A program made the position numbers and the translations under genes. A stretch of 64,000 nt of DNA from Acanthosepion esculentum. Lineage: Eukaryota > Mollusca > Cephalopoda > Sepiida > Sepiidae. Under the pieces are notes generated by a model. It saw nothing but the letters and a program-made list of their open reading frames with translations, searched no databases and was not told the origin of the DNA. Below, piece after piece: positions 1 to 10,219 of the stretch; position 1 is the first letter of the stretch, and the number at the start of each line of letters is the position of its first letter. The DNA lies in assembly GCA_964036315.1 (NCBI GenBank), contig OZ038495.1, forward strand, positions 31,116,847 through 31,180,846, read 5' to 3'.

Positions 1-506
1 TATCCTTTCTAAATATATCGAGCTTACCTAACGGTTCTTTGAGACGCACTTTATCAAATGCTTTTACGTCAGAATAATGTTGAACGAAGCGATGAAACAA
101 GAGTGCAAATAGAAAGAATTTAATGTATTACGGAATAGATATAAGGGAGCCTAAGGATACATAAAAGAATTAATTTGTCTACAGAAATGATTGACGTGGC
201 CTAATCAAGAAAGCCCAGCTGTAGCAGCCTGAACGATAAACGTGACTTTGATGCTCTTCCATGTATTTGCAGTCAGCCGTAATGGGCAAACGTATGCTCT
301 GCTAAATTTGCTAAGTGAGGCAATTCTGGCCTTCGGGAGGATTGCTCATGTGTGCGCTTCAATGGAAGCAGTGGCGAATAAGAGAAAGAAAAAGAAAGAA
401 GCGTCCTCTGGTACCTTGCATAGAAGTAACATGAAAAAAAGTCTTCTGGCAAAATCAATACGTAAGATTCAATTGTTCAATATATTAGGTTGCTTGGAAT
501 AAAAAG

Positions 507-549
<43 letters not shown>

Positions 550-1152
550 AAACAAAACAACGTAGTTTAATTAAAACGTTGGAATGTTTGCTTTTACTGA
601 GAAACTCGGAGGAGAGGCATAATGTCAGTAATCTGTCTAATGTTTTTTTGGAATCTTGCAAATGTAAATTGATTGTTATTGCAGCAAAACAATTACAAAT
701 ATTTCTTCATATCTTTTGATATTACCAGAATTATGCTAACTACCAGATTCATTCTAATCATACTGGCGTCGGTATAAAGATGTTTTCAAGTTGACTTCTT
801 CTAATTTCTCTTAGAAACCAATTGATTAATCATGTGATTACAAAAAGGAATACTTGCAGACTATTTTTCTCCAAAATATAAGAATAAAGATTAGTTTTAG
901 CACAGAGCAATGAATTCGGTTCTTGGATGTGCAGCTGATGAATTGGGTAGTGACCCGGAATTAAAAATAGGAGAGCTGTGTTCAAATGCAATTTTATTAC
1001 ATTCACTTAATTACAAATAACCTTGAGAAAGGAATGAATCCTCTTCCCCCCACATGCTATGGGTTAAATATCTGAAAATCATTGTTATTTTTTTTAATGA
1101 AATATAGACTTGCAAATAATACGCATATAAATATTTTTTTTTTCCTTTAAAT
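1..1152. other. Non-coding stretch, no gene seen
   Basis: AT-rich sequence without a convincing coding region. A (TA)n tract lies at about 509-546. The 86-codon open frame near 242-502 has no recognisable domain and I do not call it. Confidence 0.6.
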
Positions 1153-1459
1153 CAGCGTTTCTCAACCGATGAGCCTGGGCGCACTAATGCGACCGGAAAG
1201 GTAGGAAATGCACCGACAGTTAACAACAGAGTAATTTATGAATTATTTCTATATTTTAAAAAATCTTTATTTTTATAAAGCTAGAGGGACTAAGCAATGT
1301 AATATCATGAAAATAAATCCTTATTTCAGAAGACTTCTTTTTTATTTTCCTATTTTCAAATATCAGGACATATTTGTCCTTATTAGAATTTAAAGTGTGC
1401 CCCAGAGTCTTAGTTATTCGACTAGAGCGCCCTGAATTGAAAAAGGTTGAACAACACTG
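1153..1459. mobile_element. hAT-type MITE (non-autonomous DNA transposon)
   Basis: The left end reads CAGCGTTTCTCAACC. The right end, read on the other strand, is CAGTGTTGTTCAACC, so the two ends are imperfect terminal inverted repeats of the CAGTG-TTCTCAACC kind typical of hAT elements. The element is flanked on both sides by the identical 8-bp duplication CTTTAAAT (1145-1152 and 1460-1467), and 8 bp is the hAT target-site size. At 307 bp it is too short to encode a transposase. An internal minus-strand open frame (1256-1474) is not credible as a protein. Ends and duplication are seen directly; the hAT assignment is from family knowledge. Confidence 0.85.
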
Positions 1460-1941
1460 CTTTAAATAATCCACAAGTATTTGACAAACCGCTAAAATAA
1501 ATCAACCAATAATTCTTAGTTATTTTAAGTCTACTTAATACTGTGATGATTATTCATTGTTCTTATTAATTCTATGAACTGTTCTTTTGTTTTAATGTAT
1601 TTTGCGTGTTATTTAATATGAAATTTGGATATAACAAATTACTTTTTAACAAAGTTTGCACAAGACAATGCGAGTTATCGATGGAGAAAAAAAACGATAA
1701 TCTATATCATAAAATATCTGTACGACGTTTACCTATATCCAAGCAGACATCACCGTCCTCATAGACTTGAACATTTTAATATTTACATCTATTTTTAATT
1801 CATCCATAATCTAGTGTACTTTTTTCATGCTTCTCAATGCACTATTAGTTATGAAATCTTGATATTTTACCATTTTTCAATTTTTTGTGTCTTCATTATG
1901 AGGCACGGTAATACAGTCTCTGCACGCCGCCTCATCGTCAC

Positions 1942-1942
<1 letters not shown>

Positions 1943-1994
<52 letters not shown>
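1943..1994. repeat. (ATT)n microsatellite
   Basis: About seventeen uninterrupted ATT units. It lies some 200 bp beyond the 3' end of the minus-strand LINE relic that follows. Its relation to that element's tail is unknown. Confidence 0.95.
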
Positions 1995-1995
<1 letters not shown>

Positions 1996-2214
1996 GGCAG
2001 TTCTTTAACTTTTCACGCGACTGTAGACTGGTGGATTACACTAGAGACCAACTGACAATAAATCTACTAATAAACTTACATTTCTGTTTCATAATCCAGT
2101 TAATGTAATTAGGGTGTCGTGTGAAGAGTCTCGAGTATTCATCGAATTTCCAGATCTCTAACCATTTCCTTGACTCTTGGGTCGTTTTGAAGACTCCGTC
2201 AACAATGGAAACAG

Positions 2215-3205
2215 TAATCCTCTTCCTCTTTTATGTGCCGTGTTCCTTCATGGCGTAGGTGATAATAGCCCACCACATCTTCCTGTCCCATGTAGCACTT
2301 AATAAGTTCTGTGTTTTTTTTCAATTCTCCCAAATCTTGTCATACCATCCATTTTCACAAGCTCATCAAGTATGTTACGCGCTCCTTTCTTCTGTTCTTT
2401 TACCTTTATCTGTCTTATGTGTATCAGATTCGCCAAGCTCTCCTTACGTGCTAAAGAAATTCCAACTTTCTCTTTCTGATGTTAAGTGTGAGCTCCTTTT
2501 TGTTTCCATTTTTTATTCTTCTAAAACCCCGTCGTTGCTAACATTTTTATATCCATGGTGTCCTCATCATCTTTCTGTAGAACCATGTCTGTTGCTCCAA
2601 GCCTGTTCTGCTTCTTTGAGAAGGTTTTCCAGCATTCACTGCCATATAGAAGGAGAGATATCACGTAATAGCTCAGTACACTTTTCTTTGTTTCTAATGA
2701 AATTTATTTGTCACTTAATAATCATATTATTTTATTAAGCATTTTCCTTCCCTATCTGTGCTTTTGCAATGCATCTTTGCCTATCCCAATACGCCTTCGG
2801 ATCTCATATTGTACTTTCCGTCCTCTGCTAGAACACTTGCCATATATTTAATTATTTGTACTCGTTTGATTTTAGTATTCCCGATTTTGAATTTGCTGAT
2901 AACCATGCATTCTGTCTTCTTGTACTTTATATTCAATCCTTTCTTCTTGATTTACTTCGATACATTCTGTAGGATCTTTTGTAGTTTCCTTTCCGTGTCT
3001 GCTATCAAAACTTTGTCTTTTGCATATCTTATGTTGTTAAGATTCTGGCCGTCAATAATGAATCATGGCAAGCATTCTAATTCTACCAGAATTGACTAGT
3101 TGTATAAGTTGAATAAACCCGGTGAAAAACCATATTCTTGTCTTGAAACCGTTTCTATTTTTGATAACCTACTGAATTTATTTTATGTCCAAACGCAGGC
3201 GTTTT
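2215..3205 (-). pseudogene. Non-LTR retrotransposon RT and C-terminal region, degenerate
   Basis: Read on the minus strand, the sequence can be followed through a LINE reverse transcriptase despite many stops and frame changes. From high to low coordinates I see RQEYGFSPGLFNLY (the usual RQGC-FSP-LFNLY block), then GQNLNNIRYAKD (the catalytic YADD region, 3015-3026), KKGLNIKYKKTECMVIS, and an EDGKY...RRRIG-like block. The catalytic tetrapeptide is YAKD, so the first aspartate is lost. The low-coordinate end (2220-2300) resembles the conserved GHRRLRHEGTRH-like tail of this LINE type. The plus-strand 159-codon frame at 2259-2738 is only its antisense shadow. The clade is not resolved; it could be RTE-like or a related endonuclease-RT lineage. 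Confidence 0.7.
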
Positions 3206-3813
3206 TCTGCCAGTTTAGGTACTTGTTTATTCTCATATTTTTTCTGAATATATCAAAATTGCTGAGCAGCTCAAACAGCTCGTTAAAGTTCCTAAATTCT
3301 TATTACTAGCAGTACCATGGAAATTTCATGGGTTTCCTGATTTTAATATTCTAATGTCATGATTCTTAATTTAATCATTGCCATTTCCACTTTTATAACT
3401 TGGAAAATCTACTATTGTGTCGTTAAATATTTTAGCTTAATAACTTTAACAAAACATGAGAAATAATTACTTTCATTATTTTATATTCTATTGTCATTTC
3501 ATGACAATGATCTAAAGTATATTTCATTAAATAAATGATAATTAGCACTGAAACTAGAATAATACTGAAGAAGCTACAGTAGATATATAGAACTATAAAA
3601 GGCGAAAATGTTCATTTTAATGTTAAATACAATTTCTCTCTTTCCTCTACTTTCAGTCCTTTTATATTTCCGACCTTTTTTCCATTTCTCTAAAGAAAAC
3701 GTTAAGCGTTTGCCATCCTTAACTTCACTATCTTCCTTTCTTTTGTTAGTTTATTTGTTTGCTTCTTTCTTTTGAATGTATGTTTTCTTTTCCTCACTAA
3801 AAGCGACAGAGTT

Positions 3814-3817
<4 letters not shown>
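3206..3817. other. Non-coding stretch, no gene seen
   Basis: AT-rich sequence with no recognisable domain or repeat beyond possible upstream remains of the LINE. Confidence 0.5.

Positions 3818-3856
<39 letters not shown>
3818..3856. repeat. (TA)n microsatellite
   Basis: Pure TA dinucleotide tract at the 3' tail of the minus-strand SINE that begins immediately after it. Confidence 0.95.
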
Positions 3857-3859
<3 letters not shown>

Positions 3860-4090
3860 ACATTTTTATTTTTAACATTCTTTTTTATAGATACAAGTAT
3901 TTAAATAAATGCTCTATTTATAATAAACACTATTAAACAACATTTACCGGCCTGAATGTCCGAGAAATTATCATAGAAAATAATCGTCCTCAGACAGGAT
4001 TCGAACCTGTATCCTATACGGAACCGTCATATAGCCTGACGTGCCTTAACCGTTTCGGCCACTGAGGATCGTTCGGTTGGCAAAGTTGAA
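3857..4090 (-). mobile_element. tRNA-derived SINE, family 1, copy 1
   Basis: A minus-strand element with a tRNA-like head at 3987-4068 and a tail toward lower coordinates containing ATTCAGGCCGGTAAATG and TGTTTATTATAAA. The tail ends in GTCTTTATATA next to a (TA)n tract. The same head and tail recur at 8.8, 24.4-25.1, 41.1-41.5 and 45.4-45.7 kb, and a tail alone occurs at 46.9 kb. It is a retroposed repeat, not a host tRNA gene. Confidence 0.85.
3987..4068 (-). pseudogene. tRNA-like head of SINE, class II fold
   Basis: On the minus strand a whole cloverleaf can be drawn. The acceptor stem is TCCTCAG/CTGAGGA (7 of 7 pairs), the D stem GCC/GGC, the anticodon stem CGTCA/TGACG with 7-nt loop GGCTATA, then a long variable region, then T stem ACAGG/CCTGT with TTCGAAT loop. 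The long variable region points to a Ser/Leu-type ancestor. The triplet at the anticodon position reads CTA (rc of 4032-4034), and position 33 is G rather than the expected T. Together with its repeat context this argues against a working tRNA. Confidence 0.75.
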
Positions 4091-5858
4091 TTTACTGCTT
4101 ATAAAATTCGATGTATGTTGATTTCCAAAAATTCTTGTACATCTGTTAGTGAATACAAGTTTCTTGCTACGATTACGTCTTTAATATTTAACAGTAATAC
4201 TTCAGCTATGCCAAATTTTATATAATCATGTCTTATAAAACCGAGAATTTGAAATTCTTTGGTGTGCGTACGTTTACTCTGAACCTCAGACCCAGCAGCC
4301 ATGTCAAAAGAGAAATCTCTCAGGCATCCAACCCGTGAATTGGTCATTGATTTGCATCTCTGATGACTAGGACTCTTCATGTTTGCTGTTCCAATTTCTT
4401 CTCGGTGGCTCCATTGTCTAACAGCGCCGCTTTGTTTGTTCTGCCGGTAAAAGAGCGTTCAAATTTAACACAGCCACCTGTTGGTGGGGGAAATCTGTCT
4501 CTTCCAGATGCACGACAGCTAAAGGCAATTGGTTTGCGCATCAAATATTTACCCGCCAAAACCTTTTATCCAGCCCATCGTCGTTAAAAGATGGCGTTCG
4601 TTGAACAACAATTTTACAATGGCGTTACAGGCAATTGTTAGGAAAAGACGCAAGGACTGGCCGCGAGAGGGAAAATAGAACAGGCGAAGAACGAAGGTGC
4701 TTGGAACAATAGAGAAAGAGTTGGAAGGAGAATCGAAAATGTAAAGAAAGAAAGGACTGCACAAGGAAGAGAAAGCAGATTTATAAATATTAGAATAAAG
4801 ATGGAAAATGTAAAGAGAATGAGAAGAAATATTCAAGGGGAAGGCAGTTAATGCCAGCACTGCAGCTCCTCGGAAAATAAGACATCGAATAATTAAAAAA
4901 TACACCCTTGTCCATTACTCGTATAAAGAATTTAATTAAATGATAAAAAATAACAGACCATGTTAAATATTTAGACAAGTGTGCTTTAGACACTATTCAT
5001 TAAACTATTTCTGTGCTAAAATGTCACTAAGTACTTTGTTTTCGCATAGAGTACTTTTATAGAGAAACAATGGGTAGAGAAAAGTAATTTAGTAAGTTTG
5101 AAGCCTAATTGTATAAAAAAAACACAACGTAGGTATACAGTAAGTACAATACCAATATTGTAATTGTGGTTCTATGATTCATTTAATACTAAAATTAATT
5201 TTATTCATTAAAATAATTTTTAGTATTTATCTTCATAATTTTTATTATAATGCATTTATTTGCATGTTTTTAAAATGATTCTATTTTAACTTACTTTATA
5301 TTTTTTAATCGAATTCACCGCAAGCATGACAGTAAAGCCACTAAGTTAATAGGTGTGGACAAATTAGAAAACAAGAACGTTACTATGGAGCGAGAAGAAC
5401 AGAAATGAGTAAACAGGACGCCCAGCAGATAGCGAATGACGTTGCATTTCAAATTGTGAAGATTAAAGTTGGATGGATCAGAGAGGGAGAGAGACAGTCA
5501 GTCAGTCAGTCCCACAAGCGTGAAATTGGAGAAAAGAAATTGTTAAAACTGTTGTCAAATAACTTACAGTTATATCTAGTCAACTCAGCTGTAAACGGAT
5601 AAGATTCGACACTGGTCTAGTATTGAACTTAGATTCATTAAGTCAAGGTACCACAGCGAAGAGATCATCCGAACAATTACCATGAAAGTATGCATACAAA
5701 ACGTACAGGGATGGAAGCTTCAGGCGTTGGGAAAGTGACTGGAGCCGAAAGTCAGGACCAATAATATTTCTGATTCTTCTGTATTTATATTATTCTCTGA
5801 TTCTTCTGGATATATAAAGAATCTCTAACTATATCGTATTGGTACCTGACTATGTGTG
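4091..5858. other. Non-coding stretch, no gene seen
   Basis: Mixed sequence with a purine-rich segment at about 4640-4830. Open frames of 60-118 codons on both strands show no domain. I cannot exclude a small unrecognised exon. Confidence 0.5.
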
Positions 5859-5989
5859 TCAGCATATTTGAAGCATGGGCGAATGGTAGACATATAGATA
5901 TATAAGATAGATTCTAGAGAAAAAAATTGTCTGAAGCAACTTTATCATATATGTCCATATAAATATCTGTATTAAAAAAAGGTATTCCC

Positions 5990-6150
5990 ATTTATCTCTA
6001 TGGGTGCCCCGTATAGGCGGCCTGGTATCGCATCTAAGCTGTCGTAAGTTGTGGCACTTCAACGTGGTGTATTGTTAATCAAACTTATCAATCTATATCA
6101 ATTACAACTAATTGCTGAGGGCAGTTATGATCAGATGCTACGGCGTTTTG
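5990..6150 (+). mobile_element. tRNA-derived SINE, family 2, tandem junction fragment
   Basis: Contains the 3' part of one unit (GGGTGCCCCGTATAGGCGGC ... GCATCTAAGC) followed directly by the start of a second (GCACTTCAACGTGGTGTAT ... ATTACAACTA). Both match the better-preserved tandem pair at 13.05-13.32 kb. It shows the same head-to-tail arrangement but is more decayed. Confidence 0.6.
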
Positions 6151-6189
6151 CCATATGTAAGCTTTACTTAGCAAATCACTGCATATATA

Positions 6190-6470
6190 CACACACATAC
6201 ATATATATATAAATATATATATAGTATAACAGTATATATATAGTATAACAGTATATATATAGTATAACAGTATATATATAGTATAACAGTATATATATAT
6301 AGTATAACAGTATATATATATAGTATAACAGTACATATATAGTATAACAGTATATATGTAGTATAACAATATATATATAGTATAACATTATATATATGTA
6401 TATATATAGTATAACATTATATATATGTATATATAGAGTATAACAGTATATATATGTATATAGTATAACA

Positions 6471-6508
<38 letters not shown>

Positions 6509-6722
6509 TAACAGTATATATATAGTATAACAGTATATATATAGTATAACAGTATATATAGTATAACAGTATATATATAGTATAACAGTATATATAGTAT
6601 AACAGTATATATATAGTATAACAGTATATATATAGTATAACAGTATATATATAGTATAACAGTATATATATAGTATAACAGTATATATATATAGTATAAC
6701 AGTATATATATATAGTATAACA

Positions 6723-6756
<34 letters not shown>

Positions 6757-6995
6757 TAACAGTATATATATATATATATATATAGTATAACAGTATATAT
6801 ATATATATATATATATAGTATAACAGTATATATATAGTATAACAGTATATATATATATAGTATAACAGTATATATATATATATATATAGTATAAAAGTAT
6901 ATATTTATATAGTATAACAGTATATATATATATATATATAGTATAAAAGTATATATATATATAGTATAACAGTATATATATATAGTATAACAGTG

Positions 6996-7040
<45 letters not shown>
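6190..7040. repeat. AGTATAACAGTATATATA satellite plus (TA)n
   Basis: Dozens of head-to-tail copies of a roughly 17-25 bp unit made of AGTATAACAG followed by a variable run of TA. Unit length changes only through the TA run. A pure (TA)n run follows at 6997-7040. Minus-strand open frames rich in Tyr/Ile across this block are repeat translation and not genes. Confidence 0.95.
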
Positions 7041-7043
<3 letters not shown>

Positions 7044-7059
7044 AAATCTCTCAAGTTAA

Positions 7060-7416
7060 CTTGTAGAAAACGACAATATTTTTAAAGGTAAAAGAAACTT
7101 TATTATTAGCTGAGGCGTTTTGCCCTATGTGGAATTTTAAAATCAAAAACGAAATTAATTATTTAAAACAAAGTAACTATTAACAACAACAAAATGTCCT
7201 TAGTAACTGGAAGAATTAAAAAAAAAGAAATCAAAAGAAAATATTTGAATCCGTCAAAACAATAAAAATAATATTTCCACACGCGGCATTACTTGACGTA
7301 ATTTTCAGTTAACAATATGAATGCATTAGTGTGTTTTTTTTTTAATTCATTGCGTTTTTGCCTTGAAAAGTCCACATTGGACGAAGCGCGTCGGCTAATA
7401 ATACATTTCTTTTACC

Positions 7417-7421
<5 letters not shown>
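7060..7421. mobile_element. Short element with inverted PLE-like ends, (TA)n flanked
   Basis: The right end (about 7362-7419) reads CTTGAAAAGTCCACATTGG ... GTCGGCTAATAATACA ... TTTCTTTTACC. The left end (about 7083-7140) carries the same text in inverted and mutated form. Both outer sides abut (TA)n tracts (6997-7040 and 7420-7472). The internal part (about 7220-7320) resembles 31255-31345. The arrangement looks like a minimal PLE derivative made of inverted terminal repeats. CTTGAAAA-GTCC..GGAC-GAAG at 7362-7386 may be a decayed hammerhead core. Confidence 0.55.

Positions 7422-7472
<51 letters not shown>
7420..7472. repeat. (TA)n microsatellite
   Basis: Pure TA tract directly at the right end of the preceding inverted-end element. 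Confidence 0.95.
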
Positions 7473-7474
<2 letters not shown>

Positions 7475-7818
7475 ATGATTTGTCGGCGAAATACCACATT
7501 TTTTTTTAGAGGCTGTTCATGTCAAGCTTTAGCGACCGACTTTTTGCAGGCAGGAGAACTTACTTCCTTCTTTGTGTCTCTTGGGTGAGTCGTGAGTACA
7601 GAATGTTTTCTGATGTGTACTCACTAGGACCTTATTTTCATCGATTTATCGTTTTAGTAATATATTTATTTTAGTCGTGACTCCTTATTTAACTCCCATG
7701 CACGTTTTCAGCTTCGCCGTTTATGATTGATTTTCTTATATGTTTGGATTTTTGCCAAAGTGTCTTTCTGAAGAAGTTTTGGAAGAAAAAGGTTCCTAAT
7801 GTGCCCCGTTATTTTAAA

Positions 7819-7820
<2 letters not shown>

Positions 7821-7857
<37 letters not shown>
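7821..7857. repeat. (TA)n microsatellite
   Basis: Pure TA tract about 50 bp left of the hammerhead-like inverted arms. Confidence 0.95.
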
Positions 7858-7859
<2 letters not shown>

Positions 7860-7902
7860 CAATTATGTGTTTCAGTTTAATTTTTATTATAATCAGTCAT
7901 TA

Positions 7903-8090
7903 TAAACAATATTAGGTCTTCCTTCAATATGCAAGTACTTTCGACAGATTCTCCAGTCATCATTTTTAGTAAGATTTTGGTAGAATTGTACCAAAAAGAA
8001 AATATTTTGCATGCCTGATGATGACCGGTGAACCTGTCGAATGTACCTGTATATTTAAGAAGGACCTAATACAGTTTATAATTTTAAAAA
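7903..8090. repeat. Inverted arms carrying hammerhead-like motifs
   Basis: The right arm on the plus strand reads CTGATGA (8015-8021), a GACCGG-TGAA-CCTGTC hairpin, then GAAT and GTACC, followed by AAGGACCTAATACAGTTTAT. The left arm is the reverse complement of the same text (GTCGAAAGTAC, AGACCTAATATTGTTTAT) with a mutated first core box. The arms are about 70 bp with a spacer of about 45 bp. CTGATGA, a stem-loop and GAA(A) is the layout of a hammerhead ribozyme core. Confidence 0.6.
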
Positions 8091-8217
8091 CAAGGACCAT
8101 AACATTTATGAATTGGTTAGTGGGTTAATAAATTTTTAAAATTTATTTAGCGTAGTGAATTCGCCATTTTTCTCATTAACTTAACTAATTTACTATTTGC
8201 AAGAATTTACTATTTCA

Positions 8218-8222
<5 letters not shown>

Positions 8223-8264
<42 letters not shown>
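8223..8264. repeat. (TA)n microsatellite
   Basis: Pure TA tract followed by a short GT-rich run. Confidence 0.95.
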
Positions 8265-8267
<3 letters not shown>

Positions 8268-8759
8268 TGTGTGAGTTCGTGTGTGTGTTACATATATTTA
8301 GAGGAGGGTGTATGTGTTAACCTAAAAGACATAGATAATTATTTCTTTTCAGAAGAATGAACTTATATTTTTAACATACTGTTTATGATATTTATAGGGA
8401 ATCGGCTTGTATTATTAGACAAAGGATAAAAAGATGTAGAATGAAATATACCCATTGTAGAATTACATTAATTTTAATTATGAATCAATGACTATAATTG
8501 CATCATCATCTGTAATTATATTCTAAAAACCTTGCTTATTATTGCAAACAGCTTTGGTAAATTTGTACGATTTTAAAACAAATGAGTAAAATTATACGAA
8601 ACATTTCAATAAATGCTTTACCCACTCTTTTCAACATGACTAGTCACCGATAATAAATATATATGTATGTTTGTGTGTTTGCGCACGCTCGTGTGTGTGT
8701 GTACGACAATATATATCATGAAATGGTCTATGTTCAACAATTATTTTAACATATTTTCT

Positions 8760-9140
8760 CTGAAATTTCTCAGATATTCAGGCCGGTAAATGTTGTTAAT
8801 ATTGTTTATTATAAACATAACATTTACTTAAGTATTTGAATCAATAAAAATAACGTATAAACAGAAAATATATTAAAGTTATTGTCGAATTTAGTCCATT
8901 TCATAATATATGATGTCATTTGATGACGTTATGATACGCTTCGAGCAGATATGATCGCTCGAGAAAAATCATAGGAAATTTGTAGTTTAAAGGCAGCAAT
9001 TTGACCATGCTAACCAGACCCTTCTTATGTAGCTAAATGGTATAGCACGTTAAGCAAAATGACGGTGCCGTTTCGGATGCAGGTTCGATTCCTGTCGGAG
9101 GATATATAATATCTATGAAATTTTTCGGACATTAAGGCTG
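8760..9140 (+). mobile_element. tRNA-derived SINE, family 1, copy 2
   Basis: In order: a family-1 tail (8770-8880, with ATTCAGGCCGGTAAATG), a leader of about 140 bp, a tRNA-like region (about 9025-9105, with B box GGTTCGATTCC) and a second, truncated tail (9105-9140). The tail therefore appears on both sides of the tRNA unit in direct orientation. The leader matches the one at 24.8-24.9 kb. Confidence 0.75.
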
Positions 9141-9211
<71 letters not shown>

Positions 9212-9250
9212 CAAGTGTATATATATGTGTGTGCAAGTGTATATATATGT
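9141..9250. repeat. (TG)n/(TA)n microsatellite
   Basis: TG and TA dinucleotide runs between the family-1 SINE and the 5S-derived SINE. Confidence 0.95.
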
Positions 9251-9261
9251 GTGTGTCAAAT

Positions 9262-9375
9262 GTATTACGGTCACGATGAATACACCGGTTCTCGTTCGAT
9301 CACCGAAGTTAAGCATCGTAGAGCCAGGTCAGTACTTAGATGGGGGACCACTTGGGAACACCTGGTACTGTAAGC
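9262..9375 (+). pseudogene. 5S rRNA-like head of a chimeric SINE
   Basis: The sequence runs the length of a 5S rRNA (114 bp here, about 119 usual). It begins GTATTACGGTCACGATGA, contains CACCGGTTCTCG, GATCACCGAAGTTAAGC (internal promoter box A region) and CAGTACTTAGATGGG...GACC (box C region), and ends GGTACTGTAAGC. The 5' GTATTACGG and the 3' end could still pair. It runs straight into a tRNA-like sequence and a repeat body with no normal 5S terminator, so it is a retroposon head and not an rRNA gene. Confidence 0.85.
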
Positions 9376-9440
9376 AGTGTGGCTGTGTGGTCTAAGGCGT
9401 TGCGTTAGAATCACGAGGCACCGAGTTCGAATTCTGGCTG
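9376..9440 (+). pseudogene. tRNA-like module fused to the 5S head
   Basis: Directly after the 5S-like end comes TGGCTGTGTGGTCTAAGGCG (A-box-like, as in Ser/Leu-type tRNAs) and CCGAGTTCGAATTCTGG (B box and T arm). There is no spacer between the 5S and tRNA parts. The element thus carries two type of pol III internal promoter in series. Confidence 0.75.
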
Positions 9441-9835
9441 GAATTAATTTCAGCAGCTATCGGACTCCAAGCACAGGGCACCTTTGGAAAGTCTCTGTTC
9501 CATAGCCACGGGTCCACCAAAAACCATGTGAGTGAATTTGGGAGAGGAAACTGTGTGGGAGACCTCGTTGGCCAAATCTAGCACGATATCACAAAACACC
9601 GTGATTGCGAGTTGAGGTGGCCAGGCTTGTTCATTCATGATCACGCCGTGTTCGCACCAACACTCTAAAAAACTGTTAATTGGCTCTGCACACGCCAATA
9701 ACAGTATAAATTGCAGGTGGGCTCTGTGGGCATTTCCCAGTTGGGAAATTGCAAAAATGCCTGTGCAAATGTTGCAATATGCGCTAGCTAGCTGTGCATT
9801 GCAACGGTGTCCTCGATATCGAGTGGCCAATTATT
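9441..9835 (+). mobile_element. Body of the 5S/tRNA chimeric SINE
   Basis: About 400 bp that recurs at 12.2-12.58 kb and 13.45-13.80 kb. Shared landmarks are CTTTGGAAAGT.TCTG, CCACGGT or similar, a GGCTCTGTGGG block and the end GGCCA(A/G)(T/C)TATTATAT. It is more GC-rich than its surroundings. Open frames on both strands here are incidental. Confidence 0.65.
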
Positions 9836-10215
9836 ATATGTGTGTGTGTAAGTGTATATATGTTTGTGTGTAAGTGTATATATGTGTGTTTGTAAGTGTG
9901 TATATATATGTGTGTGTAAGTGTGTATATATATGTGTGTGTAAGTGTGTATATATGTGTGTGTGTAAGTGTATATATATATGTGTGTGTGTGTGTAAGTG
10001 TATATATATATGTGTGTGTGTGTAACTGTATATATGTGTGTGTGTGTAACTGTATATATGTGTGTGTGTAAGTCTATATATGTGAGTGTGTAAGTGTATA
10101 TGTGTGTGTGTGTAAGTGTATATATATGTGTGTGTGTAAGTGTATATATGTGTGTGTATATGTGTGTGTGTGCGTGTGTAAGTGTATATATGTGTGTGTG
10201 TGTTTGTGTGTGTGA
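9836..10215. repeat. GTGTAAGTGTATATATGTGT minisatellite
   Basis: Tandem units of about 20-30 bp combining GTGTGTAAGTGTATATAT with variable TG/TA runs. The long frames on both strands (Thr/His/Ile-rich on minus, Val/Cys/Tyr-rich on plus) are repeat translation. Confidence 0.95.
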
Positions 10216-10219
10216 ATTG

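Noticed and set aside
2259..2738. 159-codon plus-strand frame
   Set aside because: Antisense of the minus-strand LINE RT relic, which has recognisable motifs.
3987..4068. Functional suppressor-type tRNA gene
   Set aside because: The sequence is the head of a dispersed SINE and has G at position 33; several related copies show different triplets.
6190..7040. CRISPR-like array
   Set aside because: Units are contiguous satellite repeats with only TA-run variation; no unique spacers, and the genome context is animal.
9262..9375. Functional 5S rRNA gene
   Set aside because: Substitutions throughout, direct fusion to a tRNA-like module and repeat body, and no terminator at its end.
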